A stretch of 61,397 bases of DNA, taken from Thiobacillus sp. Lineage in GTDB: Bacteria; Pseudomonadota; Gammaproteobacteria; Burkholderiales; Thiobacillaceae. The notes below the pieces were generated by a model, which searched no databases, had not been told where the DNA came from, and was given only the letters and a program-made list of their open reading frames with translations. Of the stretch, positions 43,403 through 51,934 are shown one piece after another (within the stretch, counting starts at the first letter, position 1; every line of letters starts with the position of its first letter). The DNA lies in the NCBI RefSeq assembly GCF_024708915.1, contig NZ_JANJXQ010000235.1:1-61397 (forward strand). Direction: 5' to 3'. The position numbers were made by a program, and so were the translations under genes.

Positions 43403-44146
43403 ATGACAGCTTCACTTTCCGCCCCATTTACCTTGAAACCCGATTCTGGGGTTGAGCCGTCGCGCCCGGCATCGTCGATGTTCGCGCGCTCGCGCATTTC
43501 GCCCGCCTCGCTCATTGGGGTGACGCTCGCGCATGCCGGGCTGCTGGGCCTTTTGTTGCTCGCGCCTACGACGTCCGAACCCATAACGCCGCCGCGCCCG
43601 CTGATGATGAGCCTGATCGAGCTCCGGCTCGAAGCACCCCAGCCGCAACCCAAACCGGAAACCAAGCCGCTGCCGCCCAAACCGGTGGCCAAGCCGCTGC
43701 CGACACCTGTATTGGCCGCCAAACCGACGCCGGCCCCCATGCCGCAGCCCGTGGCCGAAACCCCCGAGCCGGCGCCAGTGCCCGAACCCATGCCCGACGT
43801 GTTGCCGCCGCCTGCGCCGGTGGCGGAAGCGCCCAAACCAGCACCGCCGCTTCCCCCGGCACCCACGCCGCCGCGTCCGGCGGATTACCTGGCAAATCCC
43901 AAGCCGTCGTACCCCTCACTTTCCAGGCGCCTGGGCGAGGAAGGAACGGTACGCCTCAACATTCTGGTCAATCCGGACGGCAGCGTCGCGCGGCTCGAGC
44001 TTTTGAAAAGCAGCGGCCACCCGCGCCTCGACCGGTCTGCCATGGAAACCGTGCGGTCCAGCTGGAAATTCGAGCCCGCCCGCCAGGGCGGCAGGCCGGT
44101 GACCGCATGGGTCATCGTGCCGATTCAGTTCACCCTCAGGAGTTAA
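43403..44146 (+). CDS. tonB: TonB energy-transducing protein
   Basis: A 247-residue protein with one N-terminal helix (residues 38-55, LAHAGLLGLLLLAP) and a long Pro/Lys/Glu-rich spacer (residues 75-160) that spans the periplasm. The C-terminal TonB domain reads YPSLSRRLGEEGTVRLNILVN and ends STMETVRSS-like helix plus ITAWV-type strand (here METVRSSWKFEPAR and VTAWVIVPIQF). It drives both receptors with ExbBD. ATG 43403 is chosen; ATG 43367 in frame would add 12 residues. Confidence 0.92.
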   Translation: MTASLSAPFTLKPDSGVEPSRPASSMFARSRISPASLIGVTLAHAGLLGLLLLAPTTSEPITPPRPLMMSLIELRLEAPQPQPKPETKPLPPKPVAKPLPTPVLAAKPTPAPMPQPVAETPEPAPVPEPMPDVLPPPAPVAEAPKPAPPLPPAPTPPRPADYLANPKPSYPSLSRRLGEEGTVRLNILVNPDGSVARLELLKSSGHPRLDRSAMETVRSSWKFEPARQGGRPVTAWVIVPIQFTLRS

Positions 44147-44149
44147 GTC

Positions 44150-44905
44150 ATGGAAACCACCGCAATCCCAACCCAACTAGGCTTTGCCCACTTTATCGCG
44201 CAGGCCGACGGCCTCGCGCATTTCCTGCTCGTCGTGCTGCTGGCGATGTCGGTCATCACCTGGTATCTGATCGTGTCCAAGAGCCTCGCCAACCGGCGCA
44301 TGAAAAAGCATGCCGAGGCGTTCCTCGCGCGCTTCTGGGATGCGCCCGATCTGGCGGCGGTCGCCGACTACCTGCAGAACCACGGGGTCAGCGATCCGTT
44401 CTCGCACCTGACCCACCACGGGCTCAAGGCCGCCGAGCAATACCGCAACAAGACCGGATCACGCTTGGTCGAATCGGGTTCGGAAGACGAATTCATGACG
44501 AGAGCCTTGCGGCGGGCGATCAACCAGGACACCGCGCGGCTCGAATACGGCCACACCATGCTGGCGTCGATCGCCTCATCCGCGCCATTCGTCGGTCTGT
44601 TCGGCACGGTGTGGGGCATCTATCACGCGCTGGTGAACATCGGCATGAGCGGCTCGGGCAGCCTCGACCAGGTCGCCGGACCCGTGGGCGAGGCGCTGAT
44701 CATGACCGCGCTCGGTCTGGCGGTCGCGATCCCCGCGGTGCTCGCGTACAACTTCTTTAACCGTTCCAAGCGCACCATGCTGTCTGAAGTCGACGGCTTT
44801 GCGCATGATCTGTTCGCCTTCATGTCGACCGGGGTGCGCAACAACACCCGTGTCCACAAGGACGAGGCGCGCATCTACGCCGCGCCCGTCGCCAGGAGCG
44901 CGTAA
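44150..44905 (+). CDS. exbB: ExbB proton channel subunit
   Basis: A 251-residue inner-membrane protein with three helices. The MotA/TolQ/ExbB signature ASIASSAPFVGLFGTVWGIY spans the periplasmic-facing helix 2, and helix 3 is ALIMTALGLAVAIPAVLAYN with the pore Thr. With ExbD it uses the proton gradient to energise TonB. It starts three bases after tonB and its stop overlaps exbD. Confidence 0.95.
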   Translation: METTAIPTQLGFAHFIAQADGLAHFLLVVLLAMSVITWYLIVSKSLANRRMKKHAEAFLARFWDAPDLAAVADYLQNHGVSDPFSHLTHHGLKAAEQYRNKTGSRLVESGSEDEFMTRALRRAINQDTARLEYGHTMLASIASSAPFVGLFGTVWGIYHALVNIGMSGSGSLDQVAGPVGEALIMTALGLAVAIPAVLAYNFFNRSKRTMLSEVDGFAHDLFAFMSTGVRNNTRVHKDEARIYAAPVARSA

Positions 44906-45327
44906 TGGCTTTCGGCGGACTCACGAACGATGCCGGCGACGGCGACAATGCGGAAATCAACATGATTCCGCTGATCGACGTGATGCTGGTCCTGCTGGTG
45001 ATTTTCATCATCACCGCGCCCATGATGACGCACGCGGTCAAGGTCGACCTGCCGCAGGCGTCGAGCCAGCCGAACGAGGTCAAGCCCGAGACGATCCAGC
45101 TGTCGATCCAGGCCGACGGCGCGGTGTTCTGGAATGCCGAGGCGGTCGACGCTGCGGCGTGGAAAACCCGCATGGCCACCGCCGCGCAGCAGATCCCGCA
45201 GCCGGAAATCCACCTCCGCGCCGACGGCAACCTCGCCTACAGGCACGTCGCGCAGATCATGGCCGACGCCGCGCGCGCCGGGCTGAGCAAACTTGGATTC
45301 GTCACCGATCCGCGCGCCGCGCGATAA
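44905..45327 (+). CDS. exbD: ExbD proton channel subunit
   Basis: A 140-residue protein with one helix. The proton-carrying Asp lies in MIPLIDVMLVLLVIFIITAP (Asp25), and the periplasmic domain continues to GLSKLGFVTDP. Length and motif match ExbD/TolR. It completes tonB-exbB-exbD. Confidence 0.95.
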   Translation: MAFGGLTNDAGDGDNAEINMIPLIDVMLVLLVIFIITAPMMTHAVKVDLPQASSQPNEVKPETIQLSIQADGAVFWNAEAVDAAAWKTRMATAAQQIPQPEIHLRADGNLAYRHVAQIMADAARAGLSKLGFVTDPRAAR

Positions 45328-45352
45328 AAAGTCCCACCCGCACAATTTACCC

Positions 45353-45389
45353 ACCAGCCAGCCACTCGCATGCCTTGCGCCAGCCAGCC
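45353..45389 (+). repeat. Paired CCAGCCAGCC motifs upstream of receptor 2
   Basis: ACCAGCCAGCC (about 45353-45363) and GCCAGCCAGCC (45379-45389) lie 29 bases before the receptor start. The first receptor has the same paired motif in the same relation to its start codon, with a shorter spacer. Confidence 0.45.
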
Positions 45390-45417
45390 AAATTTTTCTG
45401 ACGCAAGGAGCCTTTAC

Positions 45418-47499
45418 ATGACCCGCAACACCCCCAGGATCAAACCACTCTGCCTCGCTTTGGCCGTCGCGGCAGCCATCAGTTTTCCAGCCCATGCGCT
45501 TGCAGCTGACATTGAGCTGCCGCGTATCGACGTGGTCGGCGAAGACGGCGAGGCCATCGCCAGGCAGCCCGGTTCGGTGGCCATCGTCACCCGGGAAGAA
45601 CTGGAGCTGACACAGCCGTTGTCGGTCCAGGATGCGCTCAAGTCCGTCCCGGGCATTGTGGTGCGCGAGGAGGAAGGCTACGGCTTCATCCCTAACATCG
45701 GCATGCGCGGCCTCAACCCCAACCGCAGCCAGAAACTGCTGGTGCTGGAAGACGGCGTGCCCGTCGCGCCCGGCCTGTTCCTCGCCAACGAATCCTACTA
45801 CAGCCCGCGCATCGAGCGCATGCAAAGCATCGAGGTGCTGAAGGGCGCAGCCGGCCTGCGCTACGGCCCCACCACCATCGGCGGCGTCGTCAACTACAAG
45901 ACCAAGGATCCCGAACAGGGCGCGAAGGTGACCGCCAAGGTCGGCACGCACGGCTATCGCTCGATCGGCCTCGACGCCGGCGGCACGGCGCCGTCGGGCG
46001 AAGCCATCGGCGGCATCAGCCTGGTCAAGGCCGAAGGCGACGGCTTCCGCAACAACGGTTTCGACATGACCGACCTTATGGTCAAGGGCGGCATGGCTCT
46101 CGGCGAAAACCAGTGGGTCGGCGTCAAGTTCACCCGCTACGACAACGAGATCAACACCTCGTACGTCGGCTTGCGGCCAAATGAATACAAGAACGACCCG
46201 ACCAAGAACCCGGCGCCGAATGATTATTTCCTGACCGACCGCAATTCGTTCGACATCAACCATGAGTGGCAGATCAACGACGCCGTGAAGTTCAAGACCC
46301 TGCTGTACTGGAGCCAGTTGACGCGCGATTATTGGCGCAGGGAGGTGCAAGCCCGCAGCGCCGATGGCACCACCTTCGTCCCCTGCGACGGCAGCGCCTA
46401 CTGCATGAACGGCAACAATCGCGCCTTCGAAATGATGGGCCTGGACAGCCGTCTGCACGTCAACTACGACGGCTTCGGCGTCAAGAACGAAGCCGAAATC
46501 GGCGTCCGCCTGCACAGCGACAAGGTGAACAACCAGAAGGTCCGCTCAAAGACCGACCCCAACGCTCGTTCCGGCGACCTGACCACCGACGACACCCAGG
46601 AAGCGCAAGGGATCGCCTTCTACGGCCAGAACCGTTTCATCCTCAGCGAGCGCGTCGCGATCACGCCCGGCCTGCGCATCGAAACCTACGACCAAAGCCG
46701 CAAGAATGAATTGACCGGTCTTTCCGGCGAATCGAGCACCACCGAAGTGATGCCCGGCATCGGCGCGACCTGGCAGCTTGCACCGCAGGCGCAGCTGTTT
46801 GCGGGTGCGTTCAAGGGCTTCTCGCCGGCGATGGTCGCCACCGCGATCAGCGGCGCCGGCGTCGACCAGCAACTGGACGCCGAGCGCTCGACCAACTTCG
46901 AAATTGGCGTGCGCGGCGCATCGGGACGGTTAACCTACGAGGCGACCGCCTTCCGCATGGACTTCGCCAACCAGATCATTCCGCAGTCCGAATCGGGCGG
47001 CGTCGGCGCAACGGCGACCAACGCCGGCGAGACCCTGAATCAGGGTCTCGAAGGCGCACTCGGCTATAAAATCGGCGGGGGCTGGAGCGTGGACGGCAAC
47101 GCCACCTGGGTGCCGACTGCGAAATTCAACAGCACGAAAATCGTCGGCGGCATCGACCGCAACGGCAACCGCCTGCCTTATGCGCCGGAGCTGACGGCCA
47201 ATCTCGCCGTGAGCTACGCGACCGGTGGCCTGCGCACCAGCCTGGGCGCGTACCACGTATCGAGCCAGTTCGTCGATCCGGAAAACACCATGGCACAGAG
47301 CGCAGACGGCCGCCGGGGCGAGATTCCCGCCTACACCACGCTCGACTTCAACGTACGCTACGCCATCGACAAGCAGCTCAGCGTGTTCGGCACGGTGCGC
47401 AACCTGACCGACAAGAAATACATCGCCAGCCGCAACCCGGACGGCATTTTCCCCGGCGTCGAGCGTAATGTCGAAGTCGGCGCCAGCTATAAGTTCTAA
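45418..47499 (+). CDS. TonB-dependent siderophore receptor (receptor 2), FecA-like
   Basis: A 693-residue outer-membrane receptor. Signal peptide ends FPAHALAADI; plug about residues 40-155 (QPLSVQDALKSVPGIVVREE, IGMRGLNPNRSQKLLVLEDG); barrel thereafter with terminal Phe (VGASYKF). A disulfide-sized loop carries FVPCDGSAYCMNGNN. No STN domain. It is only moderately similar to receptor 1 and has the FecA-like NEYKNDPTKNPAPNDYF loop, which suits ferric citrate or a citrate-based siderophore. AAGGAG lies eight bases before ATG 45418. Confidence 0.92.
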   Translation: MTRNTPRIKPLCLALAVAAAISFPAHALAADIELPRIDVVGEDGEAIARQPGSVAIVTREELELTQPLSVQDALKSVPGIVVREEEGYGFIPNIGMRGLNPNRSQKLLVLEDGVPVAPGLFLANESYYSPRIERMQSIEVLKGAAGLRYGPTTIGGVVNYKTKDPEQGAKVTAKVGTHGYRSIGLDAGGTAPSGEAIGGISLVKAEGDGFRNNGFDMTDLMVKGGMALGENQWVGVKFTRYDNEINTSYVGLRPNEYKNDPTKNPAPNDYFLTDRNSFDINHEWQINDAVKFKTLLYWSQLTRDYWRREVQARSADGTTFVPCDGSAYCMNGNNRAFEMMGLDSRLHVNYDGFGVKNEAEIGVRLHSDKVNNQKVRSKTDPNARSGDLTTDDTQEAQGIAFYGQNRFILSERVAITPGLRIETYDQSRKNELTGLSGESSTTEVMPGIGATWQLAPQAQLFAGAFKGFSPAMVATAISGAGVDQQLDAERSTNFEIGVRGASGRLTYEATAFRMDFANQIIPQSESGGVGATATNAGETLNQGLEGALGYKIGGGWSVDGNATWVPTAKFNSTKIVGGIDRNGNRLPYAPELTANLAVSYATGGLRTSLGAYHVSSQFVDPENTMAQSADGRRGEIPAYTTLDFNVRYAIDKQLSVFGTVRNLTDKKYIASRNPDGIFPGVERNVEVGASYKF

Positions 47500-47642
47500 G
47501 CCGCAAACCGGTGGGCCACCCGGCCCGCCCATTCACAATCAGCGGTCCATTTCACCGATGTCTACGGTTTATGGCTGCTCAGGGTCGATCCGCGCAGGTC
47601 CGCCAATAGCCCGTCATTCGGATCGGGGGACCCACTCCAAAT

Positions 47643-47661
47643 GTTATTGACAATCATTATC
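47643..47661 (+). promoter_or_regulatory. Fur box upstream of bfd
   Basis: GTTATTGACAATCATTATC matches 16 of 19 Fur consensus positions, the best of the three sites in the window. It implies iron-repressed bfd, as in other proteobacteria. Confidence 0.8.
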
Positions 47662-47707
47662 ATTTGAATAAACTGGAGCGTAATTGATCCATTGCAGGAG
47701 GATTCAC

Positions 47708-47920
47708 ATGTACGTCTGTCTTTGCCACAGTGTCACCGATACCGATATTCGTCGGCTGGTGCGCACCGAAGGTGTGTGCACCATGCGCGAATTGAGCCGG
47801 GAACTGGGGGTCGCCACCCAGTGCGGCAAATGCGGCCGCTGCGCCAAGGAAGTGCTGCGCGAAGCCGTGAACGAGGTGCGCAGCGAAGAAGCCCTCTGCC
47901 CAGGACTGGCAGCGGCCTGA
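47708..47920 (+). CDS. bfd: Bacterioferritin-associated ferredoxin Bfd
   Basis: A 70-residue [2Fe-2S] protein with the BFD cysteine pattern: CLCHSVTD (Cys4, Cys6) and CGKCGRC (about Cys38, Cys41). It reduces ferric iron in bacterioferritin so it can be released during iron starvation. ATG 47708 has GCAGGAGGATT upstream. bfr follows after 134 bases. The start fits the Fur box 47 bases upstream. Confidence 0.94.
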   Translation: MYVCLCHSVTDTDIRRLVRTEGVCTMRELSRELGVATQCGKCGRCAKEVLREAVNEVRSEEALCPGLAAA

Positions 47921-48054
47921 CCCCCTGTTTTGTCCTTCGCCCGGGCTTGCCTTGTCGGCCGCCATTCCTACAATGCCAAGTAATACCTGCACCGTCCTTT
48001 ATCCCCGTCTTCAAGTCGCCGCTCGCGGGTGACTTCACACAACAGGAGAGCCCC

Positions 48055-48534
48055 ATGAAAGGCGACAAAAAAGTCATCCAGTATCTGAACAAGGCCCTGA
48101 CGGTGGAACTCACCGCCATCAACCAGTATTTCCTGCATGCCCGCATGTACAAGAACTGGGGGCTGAATGCGCTGGGCAAGCACGAATATGAGGAATCCAT
48201 CGAGGAGATGAAACACGCCGACAAGCTGATCGAGCGCATTCTCTTCCTGGAAGGCCTGCCCAACCTGCAGGACCTGAACAAGCTGATGATCGGCGAGAAC
48301 GTGGTCGAGTGCCTGGGCTGCGATCTCAAGCTCGAACTCACCGGCCGCGCGCTGTATGTCGAAGCCATCGCGCACTGCGAGGCGGTCAAGGATTATGCCT
48401 CGCGCGAAATTCTCACCGGCATCCAGTCCGACACCGAAGAACACATCGACTACCTCGAAACCCAGCTCGATCTGGTCAAGCGCATGGGCGAGCAGAACTA
48501 CATGCAGACCGCAGCGGGCCCGATCGAAAGCTGA
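48055..48534 (+). CDS. bfr: Bacterioferritin
   Basis: A 159-residue four-helix ferritin that stores iron in a 24-mer. Ferroxidase ligands Glu18, Glu51 and His54 are at family positions, later ligands lie in EAIAHCEAV and TEEHIDYLE, and the heme ligand Met52 is present (EEMKHADK), so this is a heme-binding Bfr. AACAGGAGAGCCCC precedes the ATG. A strong terminator follows. With Bfd it forms the storage-release pair. Confidence 0.96.
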   Translation: MKGDKKVIQYLNKALTVELTAINQYFLHARMYKNWGLNALGKHEYEESIEEMKHADKLIERILFLEGLPNLQDLNKLMIGENVVECLGCDLKLELTGRALYVEAIAHCEAVKDYASREILTGIQSDTEEHIDYLETQLDLVKRMGEQNYMQTAAGPIES

Positions 48535-48554
48535 TTCGCGTCACGCGTACAATG

Positions 48555-48579
48555 AACGCCCCCGCTGTGGGGCGTTTTT
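48555..48579 (+). terminator. Intrinsic terminator of bfr
   Basis: Perfect stem AACGCCCC (48555-48562) / GGGGCGTT (48569-48576) with loop CGCTGT, followed by a T-run, 20 bases after the bfr stop. It overlaps the possible upstream start of the glycosylase remnant. Confidence 0.88.
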
Positions 48580-48590
48580 CATTTCTTCCG

Positions 48591-48827
48591 ATGCCCTTCG
48601 ACCTCGACTGCCGCGCCTGTCCACGCCTTGCCGCTTTTCTGGAAGCGGTGCGCGTCCGCCACCCCGATTACCATGCCCGTCCGGTGCCCGCCTTCGGCGA
48701 CCCCGCACCCGATCTGCTGATCGTCGGCCTCGCGCCCGGCATGCACGGCGCCAACCGCAGCGGCCGACCCTTCACTGGCGACTACGCCGGCGTGCTGCTG
48801 TACCAGAGCCTGCACCGATTCGGTTAA
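48591..48827 (+). pseudogene. Truncated family 5-type uracil-DNA glycosylase
   Basis: The frame MPFDLDCRACPRLAAFLEAV then VGLAPGMHGANRSGRPFTGD carries the first two Fe-S cysteines and the active-site motif GLAPG of UdgB-like glycosylases. It ends after LLYQSLHRFG at TAA 48825, at about one third of the usual length. The other two Fe-S cysteines and the C-terminal DNA-binding motif are missing. The coding match stops exactly where unrelated sequence begins, which indicates a deletion or rearrangement junction near 48822. Confidence 0.75.
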
Positions 48828-48905
48828 GCAAGCGCACTTCTGGAAATGCAGGCCGATGTGGACAGCCGGCAGCTCGTCCAAGCGGAATGCTGGGAATCGG
48901 GCAGC

Positions 48906-49254
48906 GTCAGCCGCATCTACCAGCCGCCACCGTCGCCCGATCGAGCGCTTCCGCTTTGCCCAGCGAAAGTGAAGCGGTCCAGGTCGTGGATGAGAATCAG
49001 GCCGTCGTCGAGCTTGACCACGCTGTCGACATACTACAGGCCGGGAAGAATAGTCCCCGCATCGGCGCGATCCGGTTGGTCAATGCCATTCCCATGCTCC
49101 GGAAAACGAAAGCGCCTGCGCATGTTGACGCCGGAATAACTCGCCCCTCGACGTTCACCACGCCACACACGATGGCCTCGCACCCAGTAGTGGGGTTACG
49201 TAAATAGCACCAAATGACGCGTTCGACGACAAACAGAGGCAATGTACTGCGCAA
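48906..49254 (-). pseudogene. cheW: cheW pseudogene remnant
   Basis: Reading leftward, TLPLFVVERVIWCYLRNPTT and EAIVCGVVNVEGRVIP lie in one frame. After a frameshift VNMRRRFRFPEHG follows, then TILPGL, a TAG, YVDSVVKLDDGLILIHDLDR, another shift, and SLGKAEALDRATVAGR to a TGA at 48906. These are CheW segments in the right order, with about 30 residues missing in the middle and at least two frameshifts plus a stop. CheW couples chemoreceptors to CheA. Sequence further left (AVHIGLHFQK) hints at the start of a cheR, with low confidence. Confidence 0.72.
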
Positions 49255-49306
49255 GGCTTCGAAGCAAAGGACAACCTATTGCAGCTCAACATCCAGTGCA
49301 CAACAT

Positions 49307-49322
49307 ATGTGATACATCACAT
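49307..49322. promoter_or_regulatory. Perfect 16-bp dyad in non-coding DNA
   Basis: ATGTGATACATCACAT is a perfect inverted repeat of two 7-bp arms around AC. It looks like a transcription factor site (compare GntR- or CRP-type dyads, although the spacing differs from CRP). It lies between the cheW remnant and hupB, with no gene start close by. Confidence 0.35.
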
Positions 49323-49389
49323 GACACCAGCTTACTGTTTGAATGCGGACGCGGCCTACAAGGACAGCGCCACGCCCGCACATGTCACA

Positions 49390-49686
49390 TCACTTCTTTT
49401 TTGCAACTTTCTTACCCGCAACGGCAGCCTTGAAACCAGCGCCAGCCGTAAAACGCGGCACAGTCGTGGCAGCGATCTTCAGTTCCTTGCCTGTTTGCGG
49501 ATTGCGTCCGGTACGGGCAGCACGCTTGGAAGACTTGAACGCGCCAAACCCAATGAGGGTTACAGAATTACCATTAGCTACCGCTTTGACGACGGCGCCG
49601 AGAATGGCATCCAGCGCTCTTCCGGCAGCAGCCTTGCTGATGTCTGCTTCGGCTGCCGTGGCTTCGATCAATTCAGTCTTATTCAT
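49390..49686 (-). CDS. hupB: HU-family DNA-binding protein
   Basis: A 98-residue histone-like protein: [20 protein letters not shown], then [24 protein letters not shown] with the DNA-intercalating beta arm ([11 protein letters not shown]), and a Lys-rich tail [10 protein letters not shown]. It bends and compacts DNA. ATG 49686 is chosen because it starts the conserved domain; the open frame upstream to 49866 does not match HU. The 257 bases between it and the integrase hold its promoter region and no gene. Confidence 0.95.
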   Translation of the reverse strand: MNKTELIEATAAEADISKAAAGRALDAILGAVVKAVANGNSVTLIGFGAFKSSKRAARTGRNPQTGKELKIAATTVPRFTAGAGFKAAVAGKKVAKKK

Positions 49687-49943
49687 GAAAGTCCCTTGGG
49701 TTGGTTGAGAAGATTTGATGCTACCAGCGTTCAGGTATTCGTGGCCTGGTAGGCAAACAGTCAAAAGCCAGCAATAGCAATCAATATGGGGGCGCGTTTC
49801 GATCAGAACACGCAAGAGCCAAATAGCGTCAAAGCATATGCAGTTCATGATAAGGTTAATTATCAAGAATACTGATTTTGTGATTCAACTCAGGGATCTA
49901 TGACCTATATTACTTGTTTCCCCTTGATTTCAGCCCGTTAGCC

Positions 49944-51869
49944 ATGGAATCCACTCGCAAAATCGGGCGTCACCACCTCGCCTTCTACCGCGGCTGGCTG
50001 CAGGGACTCGACCTCAAGGTCGCAGCGGATCGGTATCTCGAATCCGGCCTCGATCAGCGCGTGGCCCGTTCCACGCTGGCCTGGATCCAGCAAACTCTGA
50101 CGATGGCCGCCCGCCGGAATGGCCGCCATGCGCTGGCCAGGCTGCTGCGCCTACCGCTCGGCACCCTGCCCGAGGCAGTACGGTCGACGACCGCCCTCCC
50201 CTCGCTCGAAACCTTCCGCGAAGCACACGACCCCGATCACTTCTATTCAGAGAAGGAACTGGCCGCGATGTATGTCGAGGCCTATCCGCAGAGCATCGAC
50301 CGCCGCGCGAGACGCTACGCCCGTCTGGTCGAGCGCCAACTGGCCGCGCTGGTGTGGGTGGAGGAGCTCCTTGCCACCGACCCGCAGCCGCAGGACCCGG
50401 TTGCCGCCTGGTTCGAGGATCGTCTTGCCGCCAGACTCATCCTCGCTGACATTCACACCATCGAGGCGCTCCATCGGCGCGTCCGCACCCAGGGCTACCG
50501 CTGGTGGGTGTCCGTGCCCCGCCTCGGCGAAAAAGGTGCGCGCCGACTGGTGACCTGGCTTGCCACCCACGAAGGCAGTCTGGGTGTGATGGCGCCGCAG
50601 GGGCTCGCCCCACTGCGGTCGCTGTCGCCGATCGCACTGACCCGGCCCTCGGCCACCGCCATCATGCCGCTGGAGTCGTTCTCGACGCCGGCGGAGCTGG
50701 ATGGCTCACTTGGCGAGAACCGAAGCCTCGGCCGCAGCCGCATCGCCGCTGAAAATGACTATCAGGCGATCCAGGCCTGGCTGAAAGCGCGCGCGTCGAA
50801 CCCGCATACCGAGCGCGCCTATCGCCGCGAGGCAGAGCGCCTCCTGATCTGGTCAGTGATGGAGCGCGGATGCGCCCTGTCGTCGCTGTCGATCGAGGAT
50901 GCCATTGCTTACCGGGATTGGCTGGGCGGGCTCGGCCGGACATTGCCCGCGGCATGGCCATGGCGCCTTCCCCAGGCTGAATGGTTGGGAAAGCGCAGCA
51001 CACCGCGCTGGTCGGCCAACTGGCGGCCATTCGAAGGAGCCGCCTCGCTGCGCAGCCAAATCCAGGCCCACACCATCCTCAAATCCCTGTTCGAGTGGCT
51101 TGCCAAAGTGCGTTACCTCGACAGCAATCCATGGGACGGCGTGCCGCCGCCACAGCGGGTGATGGGCGTGTCCACCGCGCCTGATTTGGAACTGACGCAC
51201 GCCTTCACACGCACCCAGTGGGCATTTCTCATGGAATATCTGCACAGGCAGCCTATGGACGAATCCGTCCGGCGCTTGCACTTCGTACTCCCCTTCGCCT
51301 ATGCCACGGGGCTACGGCTCACCGAACTGGTGGATGCCCGTTTGGGGAGACTCTATTCGGTCCCGCTCAAGCGTGGCCTGGGTGTCCGCTGGATGCTGAA
51401 AGTGCTCGGTAAGGGTGGCAAATGGCGTGCAGTTCCGATGCCCGGCATGGTGATGGATGCATTACGCGATTACCTGGCCTGGCGGGGCATGAATGCCGAC
51501 CCACTGGATAATCCTGGAGACGTTCCCATGATCACCCGGCTGCGGCGTGGGCAGGATACGGGCACCCTGGATCACACGACGCTGTACAAGGCCTTGAAGG
51601 TGTTCTTCAGGGAAGCGGCTGCGGAGCTTGCCACGCAGGGGCATCATGACGATGCTAAAAAGATGGCGAAAGCTTCGACGCACTGGCTGAGACACACGCG
51701 CGGCGCACATTCCGCAGAGACGATGCCGGTCAACATGATCCAGCGCCTGCTTGGACACGCCAGCGTGGCAACCACCAGCATATACACGTCGACGGACGAC
51801 GAGATGCTGTTTCTGTTACTGGATGACAGCCTGAAAATAGAAACACAACCGGGCAACAGGGTCAGCTGA
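49944..51869 (+). CDS. Large tyrosine recombinase/integrase
   Basis: A 641-residue site-specific recombinase. The first 270 residues form a non-catalytic region of helices (HHLAFYRGWLQGLDLKVAADRYL) with a partial HhH-like segment (VPRLGEKGARRLVTWL). Then comes a SAM-like core-binding domain (about 280-400) and the catalytic domain with Arg in ATGLRLTELVD, Lys in GKGGKWRAVP, HWLRH, LLGHAS and Tyr in TTSIYTSTDD. All pentad residues are present, so it should be active. It probably belongs to an integrated element that includes the AbiE pair. ATG 49944 replaces a TTG at 49914. Confidence 0.9.
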   Translation: MESTRKIGRHHLAFYRGWLQGLDLKVAADRYLESGLDQRVARSTLAWIQQTLTMAARRNGRHALARLLRLPLGTLPEAVRSTTALPSLETFREAHDPDHFYSEKELAAMYVEAYPQSIDRRARRYARLVERQLAALVWVEELLATDPQPQDPVAAWFEDRLAARLILADIHTIEALHRRVRTQGYRWWVSVPRLGEKGARRLVTWLATHEGSLGVMAPQGLAPLRSLSPIALTRPSATAIMPLESFSTPAELDGSLGENRSLGRSRIAAENDYQAIQAWLKARASNPHTERAYRREAERLLIWSVMERGCALSSLSIEDAIAYRDWLGGLGRTLPAAWPWRLPQAEWLGKRSTPRWSANWRPFEGAASLRSQIQAHTILKSLFEWLAKVRYLDSNPWDGVPPPQRVMGVSTAPDLELTHAFTRTQWAFLMEYLHRQPMDESVRRLHFVLPFAYATGLRLTELVDARLGRLYSVPLKRGLGVRWMLKVLGKGGKWRAVPMPGMVMDALRDYLAWRGMNADPLDNPGDVPMITRLRRGQDTGTLDHTTLYKALKVFFREAAAELATQGHHDDAKKMAKASTHWLRHTRGAHSAETMPVNMIQRLLGHASVATTSIYTSTDDEMLFLLLDDSLKIETQPGNRVS

Positions 51870-51934
51870 ATGGCCATGCCAATTCTGTTGGACTCTGGCA
51901 GATGATCGAACGCTGAACATCGTGCACGCGCAGA

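Noticed and set aside
47500..47642. GC-rich inverted sequence after receptor 2 as a terminator
   Set aside because: The stem is imperfect and no T-run follows.
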